From Mycolicibacterium holsaticum DSM 44478 = JCM 12374 (GTDB lineage Bacteria; Actinomycetota; Actinomycetes; Mycobacteriales; Mycobacteriaceae), in assembly GCF_019645835.1 (NCBI RefSeq), contig NZ_CP080998.1, positions 1,798,001 to 1,862,000 on the forward strand: 64,000 bases of DNA, in the 5' to 3' direction. Below the pieces are notes generated by a model. It was not told the DNA's origin, did not search any database, and saw nothing but the letters and a program-made list of their open reading frames with translations. A program made the translations under genes and the position numbers. Position 1 is the stretch's first letter. Each line of letters starts with the position of its first letter. Positions 53,364-62,567 of the stretch are shown in pieces.

Positions 53364-53860
53364 GCGGAGAAGACGCCCCCAAGAAAGTCGTAACCCAGCG
53401 GGGCCTGTGGTACGAGGAGTTCGAGATCGGGGTGGTGTACCAGCACCGGCCTGGCCGCACGCTCACCGAAGCCGACAACGTGCTGTTCACCACGCTGACG
53501 ATGAACACCCAGGCGTTGCACCTCGACGCGGCGTTCTCCGATGCGCTGCCACCGTTCAATCAGCGGCTGATCAACTCGATGTTCACGTTGTCGACGTTGG
53601 TCGGCCTGTCGGTGGCGCAGCTGACCCAGGGCACGATCGTGGGCAACCTCGGGTTCTCCGAGATCGCGTTCCCGAAGCCGCTGTTCCATGGGGACACCCT
53701 CTACGCCGAAACCGAGATCACCGACAAGCGCGAGTCCAAGAGCCGGCCCGGTGAGGGCATCGTCACGTTCGCCCACACCGGACGCAATCAGCACGGCGAC
53801 ATCGTGGCCACCGCGTCGCGCAAGACCATGGTGCGGATGCGCCCGGAGGGCGAATCCTGA
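53360..53860 (+). CDS. MaoC-like dehydratase-fold protein
   Basis: A 166-aa hot-dog-fold protein, counterpart of M. tuberculosis Rv2499c. GTG start overlapping fadE19. Seen: WYEEFEIGVVYQHRPGRTLT, TEADNVLFTTLTMNTQALHL (R-hydratase-type start with Asp and Asn/His region), and GFSEIAFPKPLFHGDTLYAE. The Asp/His catalytic pair of MaoC hydratases is partly recognisable (Asn and His in MNTQALHLD). A hydratase for a methyl-branched enoyl-CoA or methylglutaconyl-type intermediate would suit the operon. Overlaps the citE-like gene by one base (TGATG). Confidence 0.87.
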   Translation: MSGEDAPKKVVTQRGLWYEEFEIGVVYQHRPGRTLTEADNVLFTTLTMNTQALHLDAAFSDALPPFNQRLINSMFTLSTLVGLSVAQLTQGTIVGNLGFSEIAFPKPLFHGDTLYAETEITDKRESKSRPGEGIVTFAHTGRNQHGDIVATASRKTMVRMRPEGES

Positions 53861-54678
53861 TGGCGATCGACAAGGCCGGCCCCGGCTGGCTGTTCTGCCC
53901 GGCCGACCGGCCCGAGCGATTCGAAAAGGCCGCAGCCGCAGCCGATGTCGTGATTCTCGACCTCGAGGACGGGGTGGCGGCCAAAGACCGCGAGGCGGCC
54001 CGTAAGGCGCTGATCGACACCCCGCTTGACCCCGCCCGCACCGTCGTGCGGGTCAACCCGATCGGAACACCTGACCATCAGTTGGACGTAAAGACTTTGG
54101 CGGCAACCGATTACACGACGGTGATGCTGGCCAAGACCGAGGCCGCCGAGCAGGTGGCCGCACTGGCGCCGCTGGATGTGGTGATCCTGGTCGAAACCCC
54201 GATCGGCGCGCTCAACGTGGTTGAATCAGCGCGCGTCGACAACGCGTTCGCGGTGATGTGGGGCGCGGAGGATCTGTTCGCCGTCACCGGCGGCACCACC
54301 AACCGCTGGCCCGACGGCACCTACCGCGACGTCGCCAGGCATGTGCGGTCGCAAAGCCTGCTCGCGGCCAAGGCCTACGGGCGGCTGGCGCTGGACTCGG
54401 TGTATCTGGACATCAGGGATCTCGACGGTTTGCGGGCCGAAGCCGATGACGCCGTCGCGGTCGGGTTCGACGCCAAGGTGGCCATCCATCCCACCCAGGT
54501 GGCGGTGATCCGGGCCGCCTACACGCCCACCGATCAACAGCTCGACTGGGCGCGCCGCGTGCTCGACACGGCCCGCGACCAACGGGGCGTCTTTCAGTTC
54601 GAGGGCATAATGGTGGATGCCCCAGTGCTGCGGCGAGCAGAGCGCATCGTCGCGTCGGCGCCACACCCCGGTAGCTGA
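53860..54678 (+). CDS. citE: CitE-like beta-hydroxyacyl-CoA lyase
   Basis: A 272-aa TIM-barrel enzyme of the HpcH/HpaI-CitE family, counterpart of M. tuberculosis Rv2498c, which has been reported as a stereospecific beta-hydroxyacyl-CoA lyase acting on citramalyl-, malyl- and HMG-CoA-type substrates. Seen: LFCPADRPERFEKA, VVILDLEDGVAAKDR (metal-binding), VRVNPIGTPDH (Arg), VILVETPIGALNV (Glu), WGAEDLFAVTGG (Asp) and FDAKVAIHPTQV. In leucine breakdown it would cleave HMG-CoA to acetoacetate and acetyl-CoA. A 101-bp gap to bkdA follows, the only large gap in the operon. Confidence 0.92.
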   Translation: MAIDKAGPGWLFCPADRPERFEKAAAAADVVILDLEDGVAAKDREAARKALIDTPLDPARTVVRVNPIGTPDHQLDVKTLAATDYTTVMLAKTEAAEQVAALAPLDVVILVETPIGALNVVESARVDNAFAVMWGAEDLFAVTGGTTNRWPDGTYRDVARHVRSQSLLAAKAYGRLALDSVYLDIRDLDGLRAEADDAVAVGFDAKVAIHPTQVAVIRAAYTPTDQQLDWARRVLDTARDQRGVFQFEGIMVDAPVLRRAERIVASAPHPGS

Positions 54679-54779
54679 CGGACGGACCCCCAACCAGGGG
54701 TTTTGCTCTGACCGCCTCCGCACTGAGCACCTCAGTCGCCTGACGGCGCGATCCGCCGCCAGTGACCCTAGGAGGCGGT

Positions 54780-55847
54780 ATGGCTGGATTGTCGGAGTTG
54801 GTGCAACTGGTCGCGCCCGACGGCACAGCGACCGCCGAGACCCGATACCGCCGCGATCTGCCTTCTGAGACGCTGTGCTGGCTCTACGAGTCGATGGTCG
54901 TCACCCGTGAACTCGACGTCGAGTTCGTCAACCTGCAGCGGCAAGGTGAGCTGGCGCTGTTCGCGTCGTGCCGCGGGCAGGAGGCCGCCCAGATCGGCGC
55001 GACGGCATGCCTGCGCAAGACCGACTGGCTGTTCCCGCAGTACCGCGAGATCGGTGCTTTCCTGCTGCGCGGCATCACCCCCGCCCAGATGGCGGCGGTG
55101 TGGCGCGGCAAATGGCACGGCGGGCTGGGTTTCACCGACAAGTGCGTTGCTCCGATTTCGATTCCGATCGGCACCCAGGCACTGCACGCCGTCGGCGCCG
55201 CGATGGCCGCCCAACGGCTGGACGAAGATTCGGTGACGTTGGCGTTCCTGGGCGACGGCGCCACCAGCACGGGCGATGCGCACGAGGCGCTGAACCTCGC
55301 GGCGGTGTTCCAGGCGCCGTGCGTGTTCTTCGTGCAGAACAACCAGTGGGCGATTTCGGTACCGGTCAGCGACCAGATGGCCGCGCCGTCGATCGCGCAC
55401 CGGGCGATCGGCTATGGCATGCCCGGTATCCGCGTTGACGGCAACGACGTTCTGGCGAGTTTCGCGGTGGTGTCCGAGGCCGCCGAGCGGGCCCGTCAAG
55501 GAGGGGGTCCGACGCTGATCGAGGCGGTGACCTACCGGATGGGTCCGCATACCACCTCCGACGACCCCACCCGGTACCGCGATCCCGACGAGGTGGCGCA
55601 CTGGGCCGCAAGGGATCCGATCCAGCGCTACCGCACGTATCTGAGGGACGCCGGGGTGTGGACCGAGCGGCTCGAGGAGCGCGTCGTAGCCAGGTCGAAA
55701 CGGTCGCGTGCCGAACTGCGTGACTCCGTCGTCGGCGCAGACGATTTCGATGTCGCGGAGATGTTCGACACGGTGTATCACGACATCACTCCGGATCTGG
55801 TGAGCCAGCGTCGCGAGCTGCTGGCCGAGTTGGCCAAGGAGGTGTGA
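54780..55847 (+). CDS. bkdA: Branched-chain keto-acid dehydrogenase E1 alpha
   Basis: A 355-aa thiamine-diphosphate subunit (M. tuberculosis Rv2497c, formerly pdhA) that decarboxylates branched-chain 2-oxo acids with BkdB. The ThDP motif is FLGDGATSTGDAHEALNLAA...VQNNQ (about residues 156-188); RGQEAAQIGATACL and MGPHTTSDDPTRYRD (phosphorylation-loop region in eukaryotic homologues) are conserved. ATG 54780 has GGAGG 4 nt upstream; a GTG 18 bp earlier is less likely. One base separates its stop from bkdB. Confidence 0.95.
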   Translation: MAGLSELVQLVAPDGTATAETRYRRDLPSETLCWLYESMVVTRELDVEFVNLQRQGELALFASCRGQEAAQIGATACLRKTDWLFPQYREIGAFLLRGITPAQMAAVWRGKWHGGLGFTDKCVAPISIPIGTQALHAVGAAMAAQRLDEDSVTLAFLGDGATSTGDAHEALNLAAVFQAPCVFFVQNNQWAISVPVSDQMAAPSIAHRAIGYGMPGIRVDGNDVLASFAVVSEAAERARQGGGPTLIEAVTYRMGPHTTSDDPTRYRDPDEVAHWAARDPIQRYRTYLRDAGVWTERLEERVVARSKRSRAELRDSVVGADDFDVAEMFDTVYHDITPDLVSQRRELLAELAKEV

Positions 55848-55848
55848 G

Positions 55849-56907
55849 GTGACACAGATCATCGAGCGCCCCGCCGCGCACGGCGAAGACGAACCCCGCA
55901 GGCCGGTGCTGACCCCGGTGCCGGTGGCCCCGACGCTGACGATGGTGCAGGCGATCAATCGGGCGCTGCACGATGCGATGGCCGCCGACGAGCGGGTGCT
56001 GGTGTTCGGCGAGGACGTCGCGACGCTCGGCGGGGTGTTCCGGGTCACCGAGGGGTTAGCCGAAACCTTCGGCGCGCAGCGGTGCTTCGACACCCCGCTG
56101 GCGGAGTCGGCGATCGTCGGCATCGCGATCGGCATGGCGGTCCGCGGCCTGATCCCTGTTCCGGAGATTCAGTTCGACGGGTTCGCCGCGCCGGCGTTCG
56201 ATCAGATCGTCAGCCACCTGGCGAAGTACCGGATGCGCACCCGCGGTGATATCGCGATGCCGGTGACCATCCGCATCCCGTCGTTCGGCGGGATCGGCGC
56301 CGTCGAACACCATTCCGAGTCGACCGAGACCTACTGGCTGCACACCGCCGGGCTCAAGGTGGTGGTGCCGTCGACCCCGTCAGACGCGTATTGGCTTCTG
56401 CGACAGGCGATCAGCAGCTCCGACCCGGTCGTGTACCTCGAACCCAAGCGGCGGTACTGGGCGCGCGAACCGGTCGACACCGAGGTGGTCGGCCTGCCGA
56501 TCGGGCGGGCAGCGATCCGGCGTGGCGGCGATGACGTCACCGTGGTGACCTACGGCCCGTTGGTCGCGACGGCGTTGAGCGCGGCCGAGATCGCCGCCGA
56601 GCAGCGCGGTTGGCGCATCGAGGTGATCGATCTGCGCTCGCTGAACCCCCTGGACTTCGACACGGTCGCGGATTCGGTACGGCGCACCGGTCGCGCGGTG
56701 GTGATGCACGAAGGTCCGCGCACGCTGGGGTTCGGCGCGGAACTGGCCGCGCGGCTCCAAGAGGAACTGTTCTACGACCTGGAGGCACCGGTGCTGCGCG
56801 CCACCGGTTTTGACACCCCGTACCCGCCTGCCCGGCTGGAGAAGCTGTGGCTGCCCGGCGTCGACCGGTTACTCGACTGCGTCGACCGAACCTTGGGGCA
56901 ACCATGA
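55849..56907 (+). CDS. bkdB: Branched-chain keto-acid dehydrogenase E1 beta
   Basis: A 352-aa E1 beta subunit (M. tuberculosis Rv2496c, formerly pdhB). Seen: [80 protein letters not shown] and VDRTLGQP at the end. It forms an alpha2-beta2 E1 with BkdA; the ThDP site lies at the interface. GTG start. Overlaps bkdC by 4 bp (ATGA). Confidence 0.95.
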   Translation: MTQIIERPAAHGEDEPRRPVLTPVPVAPTLTMVQAINRALHDAMAADERVLVFGEDVATLGGVFRVTEGLAETFGAQRCFDTPLAESAIVGIAIGMAVRGLIPVPEIQFDGFAAPAFDQIVSHLAKYRMRTRGDIAMPVTIRIPSFGGIGAVEHHSESTETYWLHTAGLKVVVPSTPSDAYWLLRQAISSSDPVVYLEPKRRYWAREPVDTEVVGLPIGRAAIRRGGDDVTVVTYGPLVATALSAAEIAAEQRGWRIEVIDLRSLNPLDFDTVADSVRRTGRAVVMHEGPRTLGFGAELAARLQEELFYDLEAPVLRATGFDTPYPPARLEKLWLPGVDRLLDCVDRTLGQP

Positions 56908-58052
56908 CGGTGCGGGAGTTTTTGGTCCCCGATCTCGGTGAGGGGCTCGACGACGCGACGATCACCGGATGGGCCGTCGCGGTCGGCGACGACGTCGAAC
57001 TGAACCAGACGCTGTGCACCGTCGAGACCAACAAGGCCGAGGTGGAGATCCCCAGCCCGTACGCGGGCCGCATCGTCGAACTCGGTGGCGCCGAAGGCGA
57101 AACCCTCGACGTCGGCGCGGTGTTGGTGCGCTTCGAAACCGCCGCCGGGGGAAAACGCACACCGGTGCTGGTCGGTTACGGCGCGGACGACGAAATGGAC
57201 AGCAGCAGGCGCGCCGCGCCCAACCGGCCACGGGCCAAACCGGCGGTGCGCAAGCTGGCCGCCGAGTTGAACGTCGACCTGAACGCGTTGACCGGTTCGG
57301 GCGCCGACGGTGTGATCACCCGTGCGGACGTCCTGGCCGCGGCGGGCCGGGTCGCGCCCGTCGCGGACATGGTGGCGGTCAGCGGAGTGCACGCCGCAAT
57401 GGCTCAGCGAATAGCGTTGTCGCGCAGGGAGATACCGGATGCCCACGCCGGGGTAGAGGTTGATGCGACCCGCCTGCTTGCGCTGCGCGACCGGCTGGAC
57501 CGCCACGGCGAGCCGATCAGCCCGTTCGTGTTGACGCTGCGGTTGTTGACGATCGCGCTGCGCCACCACCGCGACCTCAACGCGACCTGGGTCGACACCA
57601 CCGAAGGGCCGCAGATCCATCTGCACTCGGCGGTGCATCTGGGCTTCGGGGTGGCCACACCGCGCGGGCTTCTGGTTCCGGTGGTGCGCGACGCGCAGGA
57701 CAAGACGACGCGCGAACTGGCCGCCGTGGTGGCGGCGTTGATCCGGGACGCTCGCGCGGGCGCGCTTCGGCCGGGGGAGCTGCAGGGGTCGACGTTCACG
57801 GTGTCGAACTTCGGGGCGCTCGGTCTGGACGACGGAGTGCCGGTGATCAACTATCCGGAGGGGGCCATTCTCGGGATGGGGTCGCTGCGACCGCGTCCCG
57901 TCGTCGTCGACGGTGAGGTGCTGGCCCGTCCGACGATGAAACTCACCTGCGCGTTCGACCATCGTGTGGCCGACGGCGCGCAGGTCGCGGCGTTCCTGAC
58001 TGAGCTGCGTGAGCTGATCGAAACGCCGGAGTTGGCGCTGCTGGACGCGTAG
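56904..58052 (+). CDS. bkdC: Branched-chain keto-acid dehydrogenase E2 (lipoyl acyltransferase)
   Basis: A 382-aa E2 (M. tuberculosis Rv2495c, formerly pdhC). One lipoyl domain with [17 protein letters not shown] (lipoyl Lys about 43), a linker, a peripheral-subunit-binding domain ([20 protein letters not shown]), then the catalytic domain ending [16 protein letters not shown] with the HxxxDG motif. Transfers isobutyryl, isovaleryl or 2-methylbutyryl groups to CoA; uses a lipoamide dehydrogenase (Lpd) encoded elsewhere. Last gene of the bkaR-controlled operon. A long hairpin follows, facing echA14. Confidence 0.95.
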   Translation: MTVREFLVPDLGEGLDDATITGWAVAVGDDVELNQTLCTVETNKAEVEIPSPYAGRIVELGGAEGETLDVGAVLVRFETAAGGKRTPVLVGYGADDEMDSSRRAAPNRPRAKPAVRKLAAELNVDLNALTGSGADGVITRADVLAAAGRVAPVADMVAVSGVHAAMAQRIALSRREIPDAHAGVEVDATRLLALRDRLDRHGEPISPFVLTLRLLTIALRHHRDLNATWVDTTEGPQIHLHSAVHLGFGVATPRGLLVPVVRDAQDKTTRELAAVVAALIRDARAGALRPGELQGSTFTVSNFGALGLDDGVPVINYPEGAILGMGSLRPRPVVVDGEVLARPTMKLTCAFDHRVADGAQVAAFLTELRELIETPELALLDA

Positions 58053-58062
58053 CCCCACGGAT

Positions 58063-58105
58063 TTGTGGAGCGTGAGCCGCGCTCACCGCGGGTGCGGCTC
58101 CACAA
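58063..58105. terminator. Hairpin between convergent bkdC and echA14
   Basis: Perfect 9-bp arms TTGTGGAGC (58063-58071) and GCTCCACAA (58097-58105), with further pairing inside (CCGC/GCGG). Between stops at 58052 and 58112. Confidence 0.7.
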
Positions 58106-58111
58106 GTCGCG

Positions 58112-58864
58112 TTATTTGCGCTTGGCGGCGGCCAGCCGTTCGGCGAATTCCGGGGACAGGATCGACGTGGCCTGCGGCCCGAGTTCGGTGTCGACCGCGA
58201 TGCGGTGCTGATCGGTGTCGATGACGCCGGGGTTGGCCGTGGCACGCATGGAGGCCTTGGTCGCGAGGACGACGTCGCGCGGTGCACCGGCCGGGTTCGC
58301 CGCCAGTTCGCGGGCGGCCGCGACCGGATCCTCGGCGACGGTGAGTGCCAGGCCGTGGCGTACGGCCGCGTCGGCGTCGAAACGCATGCCGAACAGCAAC
58401 GCCGCGCGCGCCACCTGCGGACCGACCGCGCGCTGCAACATCCAGGTGGCGCCGCCGCCGGGATGGATGCCCAGCTTCAAGAACCGCGAGTCGAACAGGG
58501 CTGCCGGGCCCGCGATCCGCACGTCGGCGGCCAGCGCCAGGTTCAGGCCGGCCCCGACGGCCGCGCCGTTGACCGCGGCGATGGTCGGTAGCGCACAGTT
58601 GGCGATGGCCAGGAAACCGTCGTAGATCTTCAGCAGGCCGTCCTCGGTCGCCTCGCCGAGCGCGCTGAGATCGGCGCCCGCGCAGAAGGCCTTACCGGCG
58701 CCGGTGACGACGAGCGCGTGCACGTCCGGGTCGGCTTCGGCGGCGTCGACAGCGGCGCGAAGCTGCGCGGACATGTCGACCGTCACCGCGTTGCGGCGGT
58801 CGGGATCGTTGACGGTGACGACGGCGACGCGGTCCTCGATGTGGACCAACACAAGATCAGACAC
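58112..58864 (-). CDS. echA14: Enoyl-CoA hydratase/isomerase EchA14
   Basis: A 250-aa crotonase-fold protein, positional counterpart of M. tuberculosis Rv2486. Seen: [35 protein letters not shown] (first oxyanion segment), [20 protein letters not shown] (second) and [18 protein letters not shown]. The Glu expected in the second catalytic position is replaced around HPGGGA, so hydratase activity is not certain. Convergent with the bkd operon; substrate likely a medium- or branched-chain enoyl-CoA. Confidence 0.88.
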   Translation of the reverse strand: MSDLVLVHIEDRVAVVTVNDPDRRNAVTVDMSAQLRAAVDAAEADPDVHALVVTGAGKAFCAGADLSALGEATEDGLLKIYDGFLAIANCALPTIAAVNGAAVGAGLNLALAADVRIAGPAALFDSRFLKLGIHPGGGATWMLQRAVGPQVARAALLFGMRFDADAAVRHGLALTVAEDPVAAARELAANPAGAPRDVVLATKASMRATANPGVIDTDQHRIAVDTELGPQATSILSPEFAERLAAAKRK

Positions 58865-58895
58865 GATGCACAGCGTAGAGCGGCGGTGCCGACGT

Positions 58896-59303
58896 TCAGT
58901 TGGCGGCCGTCAGCGTGACGTTGTTCAATGCCACCGCGACGTCGCTGGGCAGGATGTCCATGAAGGTCGGGGCGTCTCTGACGGCCGCACCGCTGGCGAT
59001 GATGCTGCCGGGAAAGCTCGGGCTGCACGGGAAGGCATGACACCGGTACCAAAATCCCGGCGCGCTCTGGTAGGGGGCCATGCTCGGCGCCTGGTCGACG
59101 CGGTAACGGCCGGGCTGAATGTAGGCCGTCGCCCACCCGTCGGCGGCGTTGCTGCCCACGCCGAACACCCCATTGCTGCCGTAGCTCGGTGGGCTGGCCT
59201 GTGCGGGAACGGACACCGCACCCGCCAGCAGCGCACCGACCGTCATGGCCGCGGCCCCGCCGCGTCGCGCGAAGTTCACGCCGATGAGTGTATCGATCGG
59301 CAT
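58896..59303 (-). CDS. Exported protein, function unknown
   Basis: A 135-aa protein with a signal peptide (basic start, hydrophobic [18 protein letters not shown], cleavage near AQAS). The mature part has [20 protein letters not shown] and [19 protein letters not shown] (two Cys, aromatic). This is a repeated type of mycobacterial secreted protein of unknown function. Starts at ATG 59303. In line with, and 21 bp downstream of, the PE-PPE gene, so the two may share a transcript. Confidence 0.75.
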   Translation of the reverse strand: MPIDTLIGVNFARRGGAAAMTVGALLAGAVSVPAQASPPSYGSNGVFGVGSNAADGWATAYIQPGRYRVDQAPSMAPYQSAPGFWYRCHAFPCSPSFPGSIIASGAAVRDAPTFMDILPSDVAVALNNVTLTAAN

Positions 59304-59324
59304 AGCCGTGCAACGCGAATCGCG

Positions 59325-60842
59325 TCAGGCGGCGGCGCTGGTCGGCTCGGCGCTGTCCTGCTCGGCACCGGCTTCGTCGCCGGTGGTCTGGGCGGCGTCG
59401 GTGTCGTCGGCGGTGGGCTGCGGCGACTCAGCCACGCTTTCGGCGGGCGAATCAGCCTCGGCTGCTGCCGAATCTGTGTCGGCCTCGGTGCCGCCGGTGA
59501 GGCCTGCGCCGCCAGGTTCGGCTTTGACGCTGGTGCGTACGACGTTGGTGCGCGATGCGCGCTTCTCGTCGGTCGGCGCCTGAGACAGGTCGACATCCTG
59601 TGCGTCGGCCTGGGCAGCGGGGTCGGCCTGCGCGTCGGCCTCCGGTGACTGCCGGAACTGCGCCAGCGAGGACAGCGCGCGTTCGACGACGGGAGATTGC
59701 ATGAGCGACGTCTTCTCCGCGCTGTCCTGCTCGGATGCTTGCTCACCGGCGGCGTCCGCGGTGGAGGTGTCCTGCGTGGCAGCGGGCTTCGGCGCCGACT
59801 TCGGCGGTGCCGTCGCAGCATGCCAGCCCTGTGCGATGGCGCCGGGGATGCGGACGATGGTGTCCAACACCCGCATGAGCGAGGGGAACAGGGTCGCCGG
59901 GCGGTAGGCGCTGGGATCGCTGGGAATCGGATTGCCGCCGTAGTAGGCGGCGTCGACGAGCAGGCGCAGCAGCGGGTCGGTGAACGCCGCGATCCGCCGA
60001 CCGAAGATGTCGCCGATGAGCCGGGTCAGCGGAAGCTCGTCGGCGGCGTAGGTGACGTAGGTGGTGTTGTTCCGGGTGGTGATGTACGCGGTGATCCGAT
60101 CGCCGGGAGAACTGCAGCGGGCGTCGGGACAGTCCAGAACGGCGCCGCTGACGGTGATCGCGCACGTGTTGGCGTTGCATGCGACCGCGGGCGTGCCGTC
60201 GGGGTTGACCGGCAGGTCGAGTGAGGCCTGGTCCCGGTGCCGGTACAGGTAACCGACCAGCGAGTTGACGGCCGCCAGCGGGTTGAGCAGAACCGCGGGG
60301 GCGTTGGAGTTGTAGTCGTACTCGTAGCCGATGTTCACCGCCCGCAGCGCGGGCACCTTGCTGGGGGTGGGAAACGGGTTGACGCCGATCAGGGCGAACC
60401 ACGGATACCTGGTGCCGAAGCCGCCGTCGGGCCGAGCGACATCGTTGTCGAGGATCAACACCGTGTCGCTGAGGTCTGGGCGGTTGCTCAACGCCAGCAG
60501 GCTCGCGTTGGCCGCGCCCCAGCCCGACGCGATGATGGCGTTGCGCTCACCGGCGTTGGCGTCGAGGGCCCGTTCGATGCCTTCGGCGCCGGACCAGAAG
60601 TTGACGTAGACGATGTCGTCGCCGTTGGGACCGGTGTACATCGGGTCGTTGAACTTGCCCTGGAAGAAGTTCTCGACGCCTGCCCCGCTGGGGTTGGTGG
60701 AACTGCCGACGACGATGAGCGCGGCCAGATCGACAAGCGGCGCGGTGATGGCGGCCGGTTGCAGCGCGGCGACCCCGGCGACGCTGGTCGCGATACCTGC
60801 CGCCGCAACGCTCAGCGCCAGCTTGCTCGCGCGTGTTCCCAT
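59325..60842 (-). CDS. Exported PE-PPE domain protein, probably catalytically inactive
   Basis: A 505-aa protein. A signal or membrane-anchor helix (about residues 8-40) is followed by a PE-PPE domain, an alpha/beta-hydrolase-like fold (about 45-270): ALIVVGSSTNPSGAGVENFF, YVNFWSGAEGIERALDANAG, and AIIASGWGAANASLLALSN. The nucleophile elbow, normally GxSxG-like (GYSQS), is GWGAA (107-111), so the serine is missing. A long Ala/Asp/Glu-rich C-terminus (about 345-505) is low complexity and probably disordered. There is no PE or PPE N-terminus, so ESX export is unlikely. Probably a surface lipid-binding or structural protein. Confidence 0.82.
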   Translation of the reverse strand: MGTRASKLALSVAAAGIATSVAGVAALQPAAITAPLVDLAALIVVGSSTNPSGAGVENFFQGKFNDPMYTGPNGDDIVYVNFWSGAEGIERALDANAGERNAIIASGWGAANASLLALSNRPDLSDTVLILDNDVARPDGGFGTRYPWFALIGVNPFPTPSKVPALRAVNIGYEYDYNSNAPAVLLNPLAAVNSLVGYLYRHRDQASLDLPVNPDGTPAVACNANTCAITVSGAVLDCPDARCSSPGDRITAYITTRNNTTYVTYAADELPLTRLIGDIFGRRIAAFTDPLLRLLVDAAYYGGNPIPSDPSAYRPATLFPSLMRVLDTIVRIPGAIAQGWHAATAPPKSAPKPAATQDTSTADAAGEQASEQDSAEKTSLMQSPVVERALSSLAQFRQSPEADAQADPAAQADAQDVDLSQAPTDEKRASRTNVVRTSVKAEPGGAGLTGGTEADTDSAAAEADSPAESVAESPQPTADDTDAAQTTGDEAGAEQDSAEPTSAAA

Positions 60843-60882
60843 GCTTGACTTCCGTTCGACGGTGCCCCAGCAATCTATCGCG

Positions 60883-60955
60883 TGCCCCCGGCAGGACTCG
60901 AACCTGCGACCAACCGCTTAGAAGGCGGCTGCTCTTTCCGCTGAGCTACGGAGGC
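60883..60955 (-). tRNA. tRNA-Arg (TCT)
   Basis: A 73-nt cloverleaf. Acceptor GCCTCCG pairs with CGGGGGC (one G-T pair). D-arm TAGCTCAGCGGAAAGAGCA, anticodon loop CTTCTAA with anticodon TCT, T-loop GTTCGAGTC. CCA not encoded. Confidence 0.96.
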
Positions 60956-61082
60956 AATGCGCTCCGAATTCTAACTTCCAGCGCCACGGACCCCGGACAG
61001 CTACTAAAGCCCCTTCCCGCCACCGTGCGGCGGGCTAGCGTGGTGACAGCAGCATTCGCAGTGGAAAGGGGAGCGCCGAGCT

Positions 61083-62567
61083 ATGACGGATCTGCCGGAC
61101 CTCGACGCGGCAGGACTTCCTGAGGAACTCAGTGCCCTCGACCAGATCCTGCACCGCGGGGAGGCCAACCCGCGCACCCGCTCGGGCATCATGACCCTGG
61201 AACTTCTCGACACCACCCCGGATTGGGGGCTGTTCCGCGACAGGTTCGAACACGCCTCCCGCAAGGTGTTGCGGCTGCGGCAGAAGGTGGTCTCGCCGAC
61301 GTTGCCGACGGTCGCGCCGCGGTGGGTGGTCGATCCCGACTTCAACCTCGACTACCACGTCCGCCGGCTCCGCGTCCCCGAACCCGGAACGCTGCGCCAG
61401 GTCTTGGACCTCGCCGAGGTCGCCGCGCAATCGCCACTCGACATCTCCAGGCCGCTGTGGACGGCCACCCTCGTCGAGGGCCTCGCCGACGGCCGCGCCG
61501 CGCTGATGGTCCACCTCAGCCATGCCGTCACCGACGGCGTGGGCGGGGTGGAGATGTTCGCCAACCTCTATGACCTCGAGCGCGAACCGCCGCCGCAGGA
61601 GGTCCCGCCGCTGCCGATACCGCAGGACCTCTCACCCAACGACCTGATGCGCCAAGGGATTAACCGGCTGCCCAGCACGGTGCTCGGCAGGTTTCGCGGC
61701 GTGTTGGCCGGGGCGGCGCACGTCGTCGGCGAAGTGGTCCGCGACCCGGTCTCGCGGATGGGTGACGTCGTCGAATACGCGATGTCGGGTGCCCGTGTGG
61801 TGGGCCCCGTCGCCGAACCGTCGCCGGTGTTGCGCAGGCGCAGCCTGTCCTCGCGCAGCGAGTCGATCGACATCGAGTTCGGCGACATCCACCGCGCCGC
61901 CAAGGCGGCGGGCGGTTCGATCAACGACGCATACCTGGCTGGGCTCTGCGGAGCGCTGCGGCTCTACCATCACGCCAAGGGTGTGCCGATCGACGCGCTG
62001 CCGATGGCGGTGCCGGTGAACCTTCGCTCCGATGCCGACCCGGCCGGCGGAAACCGCTTCGCCGGTGTGAATCTCGCCGCGCCCATCGGCCTGACCGATC
62101 CGCAGGTGCGCATCAAGAACATCCGGTCGCAGATGACCACCAAGCGCGAGGAACGCGCCATCGACATGGTCGGAGCGATCGCTCCGGTGCTCGGCCTGCT
62201 GCCCGACAGCGTGCTCGAGTCGATGGCCGGGTCCATCGTCAATTCCGACGTGCAGGCCAGCAACGTGCCGGTGTATGCCGGCGACACCTTCATCGCGGGC
62301 GCGAAAATCCTGCGCCAGTACGGGCTTGGCCCGCTTCCCGGGGTGGCGATGATGGTCGTGCTGATTTCGCGCAGCGGCTACTGCACGATCACGACGCGGT
62401 ACGACCGCGCCGCGATCACCGAACCGGACCTGTGGGCGCGCTGCCTGCTCAAGGGTTTTGACGAGGTACTCGCTCTCGGCGGTGACGGCCGGGCCGTGCC
62501 CGCCTCGTTCCCGCACTCCGCGATCTCATCCAGTCCGGCCTCACCCAATGGGAGTACGTCGCAATGA
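61083..62567 (+). CDS. Wax ester synthase/diacylglycerol acyltransferase (WS/DGAT)
   Basis: A 494-aa acyltransferase that esterifies diacylglycerol or alcohols with acyl-CoA, forming triacylglycerol or wax; counterpart of M. tuberculosis Rv2484c. The active-site motif HHxxxDG reads SHAVTDG (residues 146-152): the second His and the Asp-Gly are kept, the first His is Ser. Further marks: MTLELLDTTPDWGLFRDRFE, SINDAYLAGLCGALRLYH (structural ND motif) and VPVNLRSDADPAGGNRF. Overlaps the plsC-like gene by 4 bp (ATGA), coupling neutral-lipid and phospholipid acylation. Confidence 0.9.
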   Translation: MTDLPDLDAAGLPEELSALDQILHRGEANPRTRSGIMTLELLDTTPDWGLFRDRFEHASRKVLRLRQKVVSPTLPTVAPRWVVDPDFNLDYHVRRLRVPEPGTLRQVLDLAEVAAQSPLDISRPLWTATLVEGLADGRAALMVHLSHAVTDGVGGVEMFANLYDLEREPPPQEVPPLPIPQDLSPNDLMRQGINRLPSTVLGRFRGVLAGAAHVVGEVVRDPVSRMGDVVEYAMSGARVVGPVAEPSPVLRRRSLSSRSESIDIEFGDIHRAAKAAGGSINDAYLAGLCGALRLYHHAKGVPIDALPMAVPVNLRSDADPAGGNRFAGVNLAAPIGLTDPQVRIKNIRSQMTTKREERAIDMVGAIAPVLGLLPDSVLESMAGSIVNSDVQASNVPVYAGDTFIAGAKILRQYGLGPLPGVAMMVVLISRSGYCTITTRYDRAAITEPDLWARCLLKGFDEVLALGGDGRAVPASFPHSAISSSPASPNGSTSQ

